A stretch of DNA of 16,426 nt from positions 1-16,426 of the forward strand of contig CAYNOQ010000058.1 of NCBI GenBank assembly GCA_964398855.1, written 5' to 3'. Positions 7,741-15,206 of this stretch are shown one piece after another. The stretch is from Mariniphaga sp964398855. Its GTDB lineage: Bacteria > Bacteroidota > Bacteroidia > Bacteroidales > Prolixibacteraceae. The notes under the pieces were generated by a model that worked only from the letters and a program-made list of their open reading frames with translations, made no database searches and was not told the DNA's origin. Position 1 is the first letter of the stretch. Each line of letters opens with the position of its first letter. The position numbers were made by a program, and so were the translations under genes.

Positions 7741-7779
7741 CGCGGTTTTGCCAAACCGTGCCTTGCTTTGCAAAAGCAA
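7741..7779. repeat. Two adjacent small hairpins in the divergent intergenic region
   Basis: The 384-bp gap between the divergent peptidase and kinase genes (7529-7912) has no ORF I can support. It holds the peptidase promoter and two back-to-back hairpins. CGCGGTTT-TGCC-AAACCGTG (7741-7760) has an 8-bp stem with one G-T pair. TTGCTTT-GCA-AAAGCAA (7763-7779) has a perfect 7-bp stem. Neither is followed by a T tract on either strand, so they do not look like simple terminators. Their role is unknown. Confidence 0.5.
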
Positions 7780-7912
7780 AAACATAGCACAGTGACCAAA
7801 ACTGTTATTTTTTTGTAGTTTTATGGCAATAAACAAAAGACAGAAAATAAAAAATTTTTACCGAAAAATACGTTGCATTAATTGCCTGGCGAATGTTTTC
7901 TACAATTAAAAT

Positions 7913-9196
7913 ATGCTGTTTATGAAAGGAAAAACGCTGACACATATTGTTCTTCTGGCAACCATAGTAATTGCGGGAACGCTTTCTCTCCAGTTTTTCT
8001 TTCTAAGAAACTCCTATAATTTTTCTGAAAAGCAATTCAGAGAAAGCGCCACCGTTGCATTGAAGGAGGTGGTTTGGCAGTTGCTGACTGCCAGCGGAAG
8101 CCTTTCCGGCTTCGACACCATTGCACCCATTGAAATGGTGTCAAACAGCTACTATCTGGTTCCGGTTGAGATGCAGATCGATTATGAACTTTTGAAATTT
8201 CACCTGAAGGAGGAGCTGAAAAAACATCAGATTTACACCGATTTTGAAATTGCAATAAACAATCCGTCAACCAAACAGTTAGAAAAGAGAACCATGATTA
8301 CTGCCCGCAATGAGGAGACCGTATCTGAATACTCTTTTCCCGTGAGCCGAAATCCGGAGAGCTACTATTTTGCAATACATTTTCCCGACCGATCCCCCTA
8401 TTTTCACTCCCGGCTCTCCATTTGGTATCTCTTAACGGGACTGCTGTTAGTAGTGATTCTCTTTTTTGGATATACGCTTTCAGTGATAATCAAGCAACGC
8501 CAGCTTTCCCAAATTCAGAAAGACTTTATCAACAACCTGACCCACGAGCTAAAGACACCCATTTCATCCATTGCACTGTCGGCAAAAGTTATTGCCGACA
8601 AAAAAATCCTGAACCGTCCCGAGCGGCTTGGTGAATATGCCCGGATTATTCAGGAACAGAATGAGCGCATGTCCAAGAATGTTGAAAAAGTATTAAATCT
8701 GGCATCACTTGAAAAAAATAAAATCCACCTGAACAAGGAGAAAATCAATCCCGAAATTTTTCTCAAAGAGATTATAGAAAATTTCAGACACACCGATTCC
8801 GGTGTCCGGGCAACCATTGAAATTGCCAAAACGGAGCAGCAACTCAACCTGCTTGCAGATAAATTTCATTTTACCAATCTGGTGCTGAATATTCTTGAAA
8901 ACAGTGTGAAATATTGTAAAAATCAACCCCATATAAAAATTCAGACCTCTGTTTCCCAAAAGGATTATTTCATCCGGTTTATTGACAACGGAATAGGTAT
9001 TTCAAAAAAAAACCTGAAGAAGATTTTCAACCGCTTTTACAGGGTGCCCACCGGAAATGTGCACAACGTAAAAGGGTTTGGGCTTGGGTTAGACTATGTA
9101 AAGAAAATTACAAAAGCTCACAAATGGAAAATCCGCGCCGATATTAATCCGTCAGGAGGTACTATATTTACACTGCAAATTCCATTAACGAAATGA
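7913..9196 (+). CDS. Sensor histidine kinase (RprX-like)
   Basis: This is a 427-aa membrane-bound sensor kinase. A first membrane helix (about 11-31) and a second (about 169-193) enclose a periplasmic sensor domain of about 135 residues with no family I recognise. The HisKA domain carries the phospho-acceptor His211 in NLTHELKTPISS. The HATPase domain has the N box LNILENSVKYC (N330), G1 box DNGIGI (358-363), the FNRFYR box (372-377), and G2 box GFGLGL (388-393). All catalytic motifs are intact. The start at 7913 is followed three codons later by another ATG (7922), and either could be used. Its stop overlaps the regulator's start by 4 bp (ATGA), so the pair is translationally coupled. The arrangement resembles Bacteroides RprX/RprY, but the signal and the regulon cannot be told from this window. 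Confidence 0.93.
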   Translation: MLFMKGKTLTHIVLLATIVIAGTLSLQFFFLRNSYNFSEKQFRESATVALKEVVWQLLTASGSLSGFDTIAPIEMVSNSYYLVPVEMQIDYELLKFHLKEELKKHQIYTDFEIAINNPSTKQLEKRTMITARNEETVSEYSFPVSRNPESYYFAIHFPDRSPYFHSRLSIWYLLTGLLLVVILFFGYTLSVIIKQRQLSQIQKDFINNLTHELKTPISSIALSAKVIADKKILNRPERLGEYARIIQEQNERMSKNVEKVLNLASLEKNKIHLNKEKINPEIFLKEIIENFRHTDSGVRATIEIAKTEQQLNLLADKFHFTNLVLNILENSVKYCKNQPHIKIQTSVSQKDYFIRFIDNGIGISKKNLKKIFNRFYRVPTGNVHNVKGFGLGLDYVKKITKAHKWKIRADINPSGGTIFTLQIPLTK

Positions 9197-9903
9197 ATGA
9201 AAAGATAAAATTACTTTTGGTTGAAGACGATGAAGCGCTGCGTTTCATCGTGAAAGATAATCTGGAACAGAACGGCTACAGTGTCGATATTGCCAGAGAC
9301 GGACAGGAAGCTATCGATTTATATGAAAAAAACGGCTATCAGCTCATCATTTTAGATGTGATGCTGCCCCGGATTGACGGTTTTAAAGTAGCAGAATATA
9401 TTCGCAAAAAAGATGTCAACACGCCCATCATTTTTCTGACGGCACGGTCAATGACCGAAGACAAAATAACGGGGCTGACCATCGGCGGCGACGACTATAT
9501 TCCCAAACCGTTCAGCATGGAAGAGCTGCTTTTAAAAATTAAGATTTTTTTAAAACGCAGCAATATTTTGTCAGATAATGAATTTCCGGCTCAGCCGGTA
9601 AAAATCGGACGGTTCAACTTTCTTCCCGAAGAGCTGATTCTCACTTTGGATGATGAAGTACGCAAACTCACCATCAAAGAGACCGAACTGATTAAATATT
9701 TCTCCGAAAACAGCAATAAGGTACTCAACAGAAATGATATTTTAGAAAAGGTATGGGGTTCGAGCGACTATTTTTTAGGGCGAAGTTTAGATGTTTTTAT
9801 CTCCCGCCTGCGAAAATATTTTAAAGCCGACCCCAACATCAAAATCGTCAATTTGCACGGGATTGGCTTCCGGTTTAACGTTAAAAAAGAGAACAATGCT
9901 TAA
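9193..9903 (+). CDS. OmpR/PhoB-type response regulator (RprY-like)
   Basis: This 236-aa response regulator is the partner of the overlapping histidine kinase. The receiver domain (about 5-120) has the acidic pocket E11/D12/D13, phospho-acceptor Asp55 in LIILDVMLPR, Thr83 in FLTARS, and Lys105 in YIPKPFSMEE. A winged-helix DNA-binding domain (about 130-232) follows, with the recognition-helix region NDILEKVWG and SLDVFISRLRKYF, then the wing GIGFRFN. All signalling residues are conserved, so it should act as a phosphorylation-dependent transcription factor. The start is fixed by the ATGA overlap with the kinase stop. The MNEKIKLLLVEDDE opening and KPFSMEEL motif are close to what I recall of Bacteroides RprY, hence the label, but this was not tested by alignment. 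Confidence 0.94.
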   Translation: MNEKIKLLLVEDDEALRFIVKDNLEQNGYSVDIARDGQEAIDLYEKNGYQLIILDVMLPRIDGFKVAEYIRKKDVNTPIIFLTARSMTEDKITGLTIGGDDYIPKPFSMEELLLKIKIFLKRSNILSDNEFPAQPVKIGRFNFLPEELILTLDDEVRKLTIKETELIKYFSENSNKVLNRNDILEKVWGSSDYFLGRSLDVFISRLRKYFKADPNIKIVNLHGIGFRFNVKKENNA

Positions 9904-9928
9904 CTTAGCGAAAGAAAACCGCAACCGG

Positions 9929-9959
9929 TTTGGATGTATAAAAAAAACAGCTATTTTTG
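9929..9959 (+). promoter_or_regulatory. Bacteroidota promoter for rpmH (TTTG-N19-TATTTTTG)
   Basis: TTTG (9929-9932) and TATTTTTG (9952-9959) match the -33 and -7 consensus exactly, with the preferred 19-bp spacer. They lie just after the response regulator stop and 38 bp before the rpmH start, giving a short leader of about 30 nt. Confidence 0.85.
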
Positions 9960-9997
9960 CACTCCGAAAATTTAGAAAGAAAAATAAATAAAAAGCG

Positions 9998-10156
9998 ATG
10001 AAAAGAACATACCAGCCATCAAACAGAAAAAGAAAGAACAAACACGGTTTCAGAGAAAGGATGGCAACCGCCAATGGCAGAAAAGTTTTGAAAGCCCGCC
10101 GTGCTAAAGGGCGCGCAAGGCTGACGGTCTCAGATGAGCCAAGGCACAAAAGATAA
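9998..10156 (+). CDS. rpmH: 50S ribosomal protein L34
   Basis: The 52-aa protein starts MKRTYQPSNRKRKNKHGFRE and continues RMATANGRKVLKARRAKGRA, the diagnostic L34 sequence; the C-terminal tail is RLTVSDEPRHKR. It is a small, very basic protein of the large ribosomal subunit. The length is slightly above the 44-46 residues of the proteobacterial form because of the C-terminal extension seen in Bacteroidota. It has its own consensus promoter and a perfect terminator, so it is a stand-alone transcription unit here. In many bacteria rpmH lies next to rnpA, dnaA or yidC; none of these is present in the window. The identification is very secure. Confidence 0.97.
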   Translation: MKRTYQPSNRKRKNKHGFRERMATANGRKVLKARRAKGRARLTVSDEPRHKR

Positions 10157-10179
10157 CGCGTTCCGAATTCTCTGAAGGC

Positions 10180-10220
10180 CGAAAAGGTAAAGAAAAAATA
10201 TTCTTTACCTTTTCGTGTTT
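10180..10220 (+). terminator. Rho-independent terminator of rpmH
   Basis: A perfect 15-bp inverted repeat, CGAAAAGGTAAAGAA (10180-10194) and TTCTTTACCTTTTCG (10201-10215), has an AAAATA loop and is followed by TGTTTATT. It begins 24 bp after the rpmH stop. The stem is long but A/T-rich and the T tract is short. Confidence 0.8.
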
Positions 10221-10251
10221 ATTCCGGCTTCTGAATTTCTCTTTTTTACAC

Positions 10252-10259
10252 TATTTTTG
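10252..10259 (+). promoter_or_regulatory. -7 element of the PASTA-rluD-ddl operon promoter
   Basis: TATTTTTG matches TAnnTTTG exactly and lies 27 bp before the ATG at 10287, just past the rpmH terminator. No good TTTG -33 element is visible at 19 bp upstream. Confidence 0.55.
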
Positions 10260-10286
10260 TTGAAAAGTGAGCAAAATATTTAAACC

Positions 10287-11096
10287 ATGAGTTTACCCAA
10301 GTTTTTTATTAGCCGGACATTCCTCATCCAACTCATTCTTGCAGCTGTTCTGCTGATTGCCCTGCTCATTTCCGCAATGAAGGGACTGCAAAAATACACA
10401 CGCCACGGACAGTCGGAGCCGGTTCCCGACTTTACGGGAATGGTACCCGCCGAAGCAAAAAAAATCGCTTCGGAGCGGCATCTCAAAATTCAGATTGCCG
10501 ATTCCGTCTATCTTGACGATGCTGCACCGGGCGCCGTGGTTGATCAGGTGCCACGCCCCCAACACGGAGTTAAACAGAACCGCACAATTTTTCTCACGAT
10601 AAATTCCGTTAACCGGGAGATGGTTACGGTTCCCAAACTGACAGATATTTCAATCCGCCAGGCACGGGTGCTCATCGAAAATTCAGGAATGCAGATCGGA
10701 AATATCACCTACCAGCCTTCCGAATTTAACAACTTAGTGCTGAAAGCGCAAATCAACAGGGAGGATATTATCCGTGGAAAACAGCTTCCGAAAGGAACCC
10801 GGATTGATCTGGTTGTGGGGCGGCAAACCGGTGCCCACACTACCATATTGCCCGACCTGACCGGCTACACGGTGGAAGAAGCGCTGAACATACTGGATTC
10901 TTCCGTTTTGGGCGCAGGAGTTGTTATTTATGACGAATCAGTTTTTTCGCAGGAAGACTCGCTGAACGCCAGAATATGGAAACAGCGCCCCAATCCGGTG
11001 AATTCGCCGGTAATTTTGTTAGGCTCATCCGTTGACCTGTGGGTGACGGTTGACGAAAACAAGCTGAATGAAACCCCGGAAACCGAATCGGAATAA
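10287..11096 (+). CDS. Membrane-anchored PASTA-domain protein
   Basis: The 269-aa protein has a short cytoplasmic tail, one membrane helix (about 12-32) and three extracytoplasmic PASTA domains at about 43-107, 112-178 and 185-256. Each starts with a V/L-P-x-L/F-T-G-like motif (VPDFTGM, VPKLTDI, LPDLTGY). PASTA domains bind peptidoglycan fragments or beta-lactams and are best known from PknB-type kinases and class B PBPs. This protein has neither a kinase nor a transpeptidase domain. Its tail is acidic (ENKLNETPETESE). It is the first gene of an operon in which a pseudouridine synthase follows after 3 bp and D-Ala-D-Ala ligase overlaps that. A cell-wall sensing or scaffold role is inferred from PASTA binding and the ligase neighbour. 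Confidence 0.9.
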   Translation: MSLPKFFISRTFLIQLILAAVLLIALLISAMKGLQKYTRHGQSEPVPDFTGMVPAEAKKIASERHLKIQIADSVYLDDAAPGAVVDQVPRPQHGVKQNRTIFLTINSVNREMVTVPKLTDISIRQARVLIENSGMQIGNITYQPSEFNNLVLKAQINREDIIRGKQLPKGTRIDLVVGRQTGAHTTILPDLTGYTVEEALNILDSSVLGAGVVIYDESVFSQEDSLNARIWKQRPNPVNSPVILLGSSVDLWVTVDENKLNETPETESE

Positions 11097-11099
11097 GAC

Positions 11100-12134
11100 A
11101 TGGAAGAGTACCTGACTGAAAATGAAGAGTCTGAAGATGAAGGAATGTATGACCATTTCCGGCTGACCGTTGATCCGGGGCAATCACTCATCAGAATTGA
11201 TGTTTTCCTTGCCAACCGCATCGACAACGCATCCCGGAGCAGAATTCAGGCGGCAGCCGAGCAGGGAAATATTTTAGTGAACGACACTCCCGTGAAAGCG
11301 AGCTACAAAGTCAAACCCGGCGACGACATCCGCGTTGTCATGGACTACCCCCGCCGGGAGTTGAAAATTATTCCCGAAGATATTCCGCTAAATATTGTTT
11401 ATGAAGATGACCAGCTCATCGTTCTGAATAAACCCGCCGGGTTAGTGGTGCACCCCGGACACGGAAACTACTCGGGAACACTAGTAAACGCGCTGACATT
11501 CTACTACAGGGAGCTACCGCTGTTCAAAACCGAAGACCCACGCCCGGGACTTGTTCACCGCATCGATAAAGACACTTCGGGGCTGATGGTGGTGGCAAAA
11601 ACCGAACTGGCAAAAACTAAGCTTGCACTTCAGTTTTTCGATAAAAGCGTGGACAGAGTTTATCAGGCATTGGTCTGGGGAAGCGTGAAAGATGACCGGG
11701 GAACCATCATCGGAAATATTGGGCGAAGTCCTAAAAACCGACAGATTTTCACTGTTTTTCCCGATGGGGAACACGGGAAACCCGCCATAACACATTACAC
11801 CGTACTGAAACGAATCGGTTATGTGAGTTTAGTGGAGTGCAGGTTAGAAACGGGAAGAACGCATCAGATACGCGTTCACATGCAACATATTGGATATCCG
11901 CTATTTAACGATATAGTTTATGGTGGCGATAAAATTTTACGCGGAACAACCTTTGCTAAATACAGACAATTTGTGCAAAATTGTTTTAAATTGCTCCCCC
12001 GGCAGGCTTTGCATGCCAAAACACTCCGGTTTGAGCATCCGCTCACAGGCGAAACAATGATGTTTGACTCTGCGTTGCCCGAAGATATGGCAACAGTTAT
12101 TGAAAAATGGGAAGATTATATAGCCAACAGATGA
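11100..12134 (+). CDS. rluD: RluA/RluD-family 23S rRNA pseudouridine synthase
   Basis: The 344-aa enzyme isomerises uridine to pseudouridine in RNA. RluD of E. coli acts on helix 69 of 23S rRNA. After an acidic N-terminal extension (1-18), an S4 RNA-binding domain spans about 28-85 (SLIRIDVFLANRIDNASRSRIQ). The catalytic domain carries VLNKPAGLVVHPG (108-120) and the catalytic Asp156 in PGLVHRIDKDTSGL. It also has the RTHQIRVHMQHIGYPLFND motif typical of the family. The presence of S4, the length and the motifs fit RluD better than RluA, but the target uridine is not determined by sequence. It starts 3 bp after the PASTA gene and its stop overlaps the ddl start by 4 bp, so translation is coupled. 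Confidence 0.93.
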   Translation: MEEYLTENEESEDEGMYDHFRLTVDPGQSLIRIDVFLANRIDNASRSRIQAAAEQGNILVNDTPVKASYKVKPGDDIRVVMDYPRRELKIIPEDIPLNIVYEDDQLIVLNKPAGLVVHPGHGNYSGTLVNALTFYYRELPLFKTEDPRPGLVHRIDKDTSGLMVVAKTELAKTKLALQFFDKSVDRVYQALVWGSVKDDRGTIIGNIGRSPKNRQIFTVFPDGEHGKPAITHYTVLKRIGYVSLVECRLETGRTHQIRVHMQHIGYPLFNDIVYGGDKILRGTTFAKYRQFVQNCFKLLPRQALHAKTLRFEHPLTGETMMFDSALPEDMATVIEKWEDYIANR

Positions 12135-13126
12135 TTGACAAAAAGCCAAATATTGCAGTGATTGCCGGCGGTGATTCGTCGGAATTTGAAGTTTCTGTCA
12201 GAAGTGGCGCCAATGTTTTTGCAGCCGTTGACAGTGCCAGATTTACCCCCTGGTTAGTGCAGATGCAGGGAAACAACTGGCAGGTGGTTCAGGACGGAGA
12301 GGTGATTGCTCCCGTAGAAAAGTCCGATTTCAGCTTCATACTGAACAACAAAAAAATCAGGTTCGATTTTGCCTATATCACCATCCATGGCACGCCAGGC
12401 GAAGACGGTGTTCTGCAAGGATATTTTGATCTGCTCAAAATCCCCTACTCCACCAGCAACGTACACTCCTCTTCGCTGACATTCAACAAATGGTTCTGCA
12501 ACAACTATCTCAGAAGTTTCGGAATTGTAATGGCAGAATCGCTGTTGATAACAAAAGCGGACAAAACTGAACCTCAGGAGATTGTAAAAAAATTAGGATT
12601 ACCGCTCTTTGTCAAGCCCAATGCCGGCGGCTCAAGTTTCGGCATCACTAAAGTGAAAAGCGAAACCGAAATTTTGCCTGCATTAGAAAAAGCATGGTCA
12701 GAAAGCAGCGAAGCGCTGATTGAACAATTTATCGACGGAAAAGAGTTTACCTGCGGTCTGGTGAAAACCGGAGATGAAATTCTGGTGCTTCCCGTAACCG
12801 AAATTATTCCCCAAAACGAGTTTTTCGACTTCGAAGCCAAATATACCCCCGGCGCCACACGGGAAATTACCCCGGCACGACTTCCCGAAAATTTATACAA
12901 GGAGTGCCAGCAGCTCAGCAAAGAGATTTATGAGCACTGCCACTGTTCGGGAATTGCCCGGATCGACTTCATTCTGAAAGAAGACCGGTTCTATTTTTTG
13001 GAAGTGAACACCACCCCGGGAATGACTGCCACCAGCTTTATTCCGCAGCAAATCAGCGCATTGGGATTAACCCTGAAGGATATTATCACAAAAGTGATTG
13101 AAGATAAGCTGGTTACACATCAATAA
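12131..13126 (+). CDS. ddl: D-alanine--D-alanine ligase
   Basis: The 331-aa ATP-grasp enzyme joins two D-alanines using ATP to make the dipeptide for peptidoglycan precursors, in the cytosol. I chose ATG 12131 because it overlaps the rluD stop as ATGA and gives the family start MIDKKPNIAVIAGGDSSEFE. An upstream in-frame ATG at 12107 would add eight residues inside rluD. Motifs are HGTPGEDG (86-93), the phosphate-binding loop KPNAGGSSFG (162-171), IEQFIDGKEFTCG (198-210), the Mg-binding Asp279 in RIDF, and E291/N293 in EVNTTPGM. All are intact. It is the last gene of the PASTA-rluD-ddl operon. No hairpin terminator is visible after it. The following 123 bp to the assembly gap are A/T-rich without a gene. 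Confidence 0.96.
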   Translation: MIDKKPNIAVIAGGDSSEFEVSVRSGANVFAAVDSARFTPWLVQMQGNNWQVVQDGEVIAPVEKSDFSFILNNKKIRFDFAYITIHGTPGEDGVLQGYFDLLKIPYSTSNVHSSSLTFNKWFCNNYLRSFGIVMAESLLITKADKTEPQEIVKKLGLPLFVKPNAGGSSFGITKVKSETEILPALEKAWSESSEALIEQFIDGKEFTCGLVKTGDEILVLPVTEIIPQNEFFDFEAKYTPGATREITPARLPENLYKECQQLSKEIYEHCHCSGIARIDFILKEDRFYFLEVNTTPGMTATSFIPQQISALGLTLKDIITKVIEDKLVTHQ

Positions 13127-13249
13127 ACAATTGTGAATATCTCCCGTTTAAAGGTTTTAAAAATTAAAGCTTTTAAATATCGCTATGACCGTTCATTATT
13201 TTTATTTTAGCACCCGACGAAAAACTGGGTAGTGAGTACAGAGAAGTGA

Positions 13250-13349
13250 NNNNNNNNNNNNNNNNNNNNNNNNNNNNNNNNNNNNNNNNNNNNNNNNNNN
13301 NNNNNNNNNNNNNNNNNNNNNNNNNNNNNNNNNNNNNNNNNNNNNNNNN
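13250..13349. other. Assembly gap (100 N)
   Basis: Exactly 100 Ns are the usual placeholder for a scaffold gap of unknown size. The true length and content between ddl and dnaB are not known. Any reading frame across it is meaningless. Confidence 0.98.
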
Positions 13350-13370
13350 AACAGCCAACAGCCAACAGCC
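13350..13370 (+). repeat. Tandem 7-bp repeat (AACAGCC)x3 abutting the gap
   Basis: Three perfect copies of AACAGCC run from the last N to 13 bp before the dnaB ATG. On the other side of the gap GGGTAGTGAGTACAGAGAAGTGA is also repeat-like. The array probably continues into the gap and caused it. Confidence 0.85.
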
Positions 13371-13383
13371 AAAAAAATAAAAA

Positions 13384-14949
13384 ATGACAACTGCAAAATC
13401 GAATAAATCAAATAAGCCGGCAGCGGCAGGGAAACGACAGACGGGTTTAACTATTGACGAAATTAACGCTCAGTATGGCAAGCTGCCGCCACAGGCAATT
13501 GAAGTGGAAGAAGCGGTTTTGGGCGCACTGATGCTTGAGCGGGATGCCTACGTTACCATTGCCGACATTCTTGATACGGGTAGTTTTTACAAGGATGAAC
13601 ACCGGAAAATTTTCGAAGCCATCAAAGAGCTCTCTGCCAACGAAAAACCGATTGACCTGCTGATGGTTACCCAGGAACTGAAAGACCGCGAAGAGCTGGA
13701 AGAAGTGGGTGGTCCGGCATATATCACACAGCTGACGAGACGCGTTGCATCCGCGGCTCATCTTGAATTTCATGCACGAATCATTGCCCAAAAATACATT
13801 CAACGCGAACTGATAAGGGTCTCCTCGGAGATTCAGGCAAAATCGTATGACGACACCATGGATGTGGATGACCTGATCGATTTCTCCGAGTCATCACTGT
13901 TCAGCGTTGCCGAACGAAACATTAAAAAGGAGACGCTCCCGATAAAACCGGTGCTCAACGAAGCAATTCTTCAGATTGAAAAAGCGCGCCAGCGCGAAGA
14001 TGGTCTGAGCGGCGTTCCATCCGGCTTCACCTCTCTCGACCGCATCACTTCAGGCTGGCAAAAAACCGACCTGATCATCATTGCAGCCCGCCCGTCAATG
14101 GGAAAAACGGCGCTGGTGCTCAGTATGGCGCGCAACATGGCGGTTGACCACAATTGCGCTACCGCAATTTTTTCTTTAGAAATGTCATCCGTCCAGCTTG
14201 CCAACAGGCTGATTTCGGCAGAAACCGGACTGAACAGCAACAAGCTGAAAACCGGACGACTCGAAAATTACGAGTGGGAACATCTGAACCACAAAATTTC
14301 GGCATTGGAAAAGGCGCCCATCTTTATTGACGACACTCCGGCGCTCTCAATTTTTGAATTCCGTGCCAAATGCCGGCGACTGAAAATTCAGCACAATATT
14401 GATGCGGTAATTGTGGACTATCTGCAACTAATGACTGCCGGTACCGACTCCCGCGGAAGCCGTGAGCAGGAGGTCAGCACCATCTCCCGGTCGCTGAAAG
14501 CCATTGCAAAAGAGCTTGATATTCCGATTCTTGCCCTTTCGCAGCTAAACCGCTCGGTGGAATCGCGCGAAGGAAAACGCCCTCAACTTTCTGACCTTCG
14601 TGAATCGGGCGCAATCGAACAGGATGCCGACATTGTGGCATTTATTCACCGTCCCGAATATTACGGAATCAACGAAGATGACTCGGGAAACTCCTTAGTG
14701 GGCGTGGCACAGATTATCATTGCCAAGCATCGCAACGGCGCCACCGGCGATGTGCATCTTGCGTTTAAAAGTGATCTGGCAAAATTCAGCGACATGGAGA
14801 CAGGATTTGCTGATGTTTATGGCAGAGCCGACGGCTCAATGACTTTTAAATCCAAAATGAACGACGACCACGAAGAAACCGCCGGGGTAGGAATCCACTC
14901 AAACTCCGGTTTCGACAAGGAAGGATTTGATGATGAGCCGCCGTATTAG
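13384..14949 (+). CDS. dnaB: Replicative DNA helicase DnaB
   Basis: The 521-aa hexameric 5'-3' helicase unwinds DNA at the replication fork. After a low-complexity N-terminus (1-20) comes the DnaB N-terminal domain (about 34-135, PPQAIEVEEAVLGALM, GSFYKDEHRKIFEAI). The linker helix and RecA-like ATPase domain follow. The Walker A motif is ARPSMGKTA (235-243, K241/T242), with the catalytic Glu266 in SLEMS, Walker B in AVIVDYLQLM (341-350), ALSQLNRSVE (384-393) and the KHRNGATG Arg-finger segment near the end. No intein interrupts it, although dnaB is a frequent intein site. The C-terminal tail is acidic (FDDEPPY). The gene stands alone, bracketed by an assembly gap upstream and degenerate repeats downstream. 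Confidence 0.97.
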   Translation: MTTAKSNKSNKPAAAGKRQTGLTIDEINAQYGKLPPQAIEVEEAVLGALMLERDAYVTIADILDTGSFYKDEHRKIFEAIKELSANEKPIDLLMVTQELKDREELEEVGGPAYITQLTRRVASAAHLEFHARIIAQKYIQRELIRVSSEIQAKSYDDTMDVDDLIDFSESSLFSVAERNIKKETLPIKPVLNEAILQIEKARQREDGLSGVPSGFTSLDRITSGWQKTDLIIIAARPSMGKTALVLSMARNMAVDHNCATAIFSLEMSSVQLANRLISAETGLNSNKLKTGRLENYEWEHLNHKISALEKAPIFIDDTPALSIFEFRAKCRRLKIQHNIDAVIVDYLQLMTAGTDSRGSREQEVSTISRSLKAIAKELDIPILALSQLNRSVESREGKRPQLSDLRESGAIEQDADIVAFIHRPEYYGINEDDSGNSLVGVAQIIIAKHRNGATGDVHLAFKSDLAKFSDMETGFADVYGRADGSMTFKSKMNDDHEETAGVGIHSNSGFDKEGFDDEPPY

Positions 14950-14974
14950 GAAAACCCAAGGGGAAGCCCAAAAC

Positions 14975-15030
14975 ACAAAGAGACAAAGACACGAAGACAG
15001 AGTTTCTCGCAAAGGCGCAAAGACGCTAAA
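14975..15030 (+). repeat. Degenerate 8-bp tandem repeats (ACAAAGAC / CGCAAAGR)
   Basis: ACAAAGAG, ACAAAGAC and ACGAAGAC (14975-14998) run in tandem. After AGAGTTTCT come CGCAAAGG, CGCAAAGA and CGCTAAAA (15008-15031). The units share an 8-bp period and an AAAG core. Nothing in this stretch codes convincingly. Confidence 0.7.
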
Positions 15031-15040
15031 ATAAAAACCC

Positions 15041-15120
15041 GAAACTTAGAACTCTGGAACTCAAAACTTTGGAACTCAGGAACTTGGAACTCGAAACTCG
15101 AAACTCAGGAACCCGGAACC
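15041..15120 (+). repeat. Degenerate 7-8 bp tandem repeats (GAACTCNG type)
   Basis: About eleven imperfect units of the form GAACTCNG, GAACTTG or AAACTCG follow each other over 80 bp. The period switches between 7 and 8 bases, so no long reading frame is kept. The array differs in sequence from the AAAG-core array just before it. Confidence 0.75.
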
Positions 15121-15165
15121 ACGGCGCTTATGTGGTTCAAAAGCGCATTTGCAAATTAAACTTAT

Positions 15166-15173
15166 TACCTTTG
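15166..15173 (+). promoter_or_regulatory. -7 element TACCTTTG for the 3' gene
   Basis: TACCTTTG matches TAnnTTTG exactly and lies 33 bp before the ATG at 15207. The nearest TTTG upstream (15148-15151) leaves a spacer of only 14 bp, so the -33 element is uncertain. Confidence 0.5.
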
Positions 15174-15206
15174 TTGTTTGGAAACAGAATAATAAAGAAA
15201 ACGGAA

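Noticed and set aside
12107..12130. Upstream ATG for ddl
   Set aside because: It lies within rluD and adds eight residues not typical of Ddl; the ATGA overlap at 12131 gives the family N-terminus.
13173..13411. Open frames crossing the Ns
   Set aside because: They exist only because unknown bases cannot contain a stop.
13384..14949. Intein in DnaB
   Set aside because: The Walker A and later motifs run without interruption and the length is normal for DnaB.
14975..15120. CRISPR array
   Set aside because: The units are 7-8 bp, degenerate and contiguous, without spacers or cas genes nearby.
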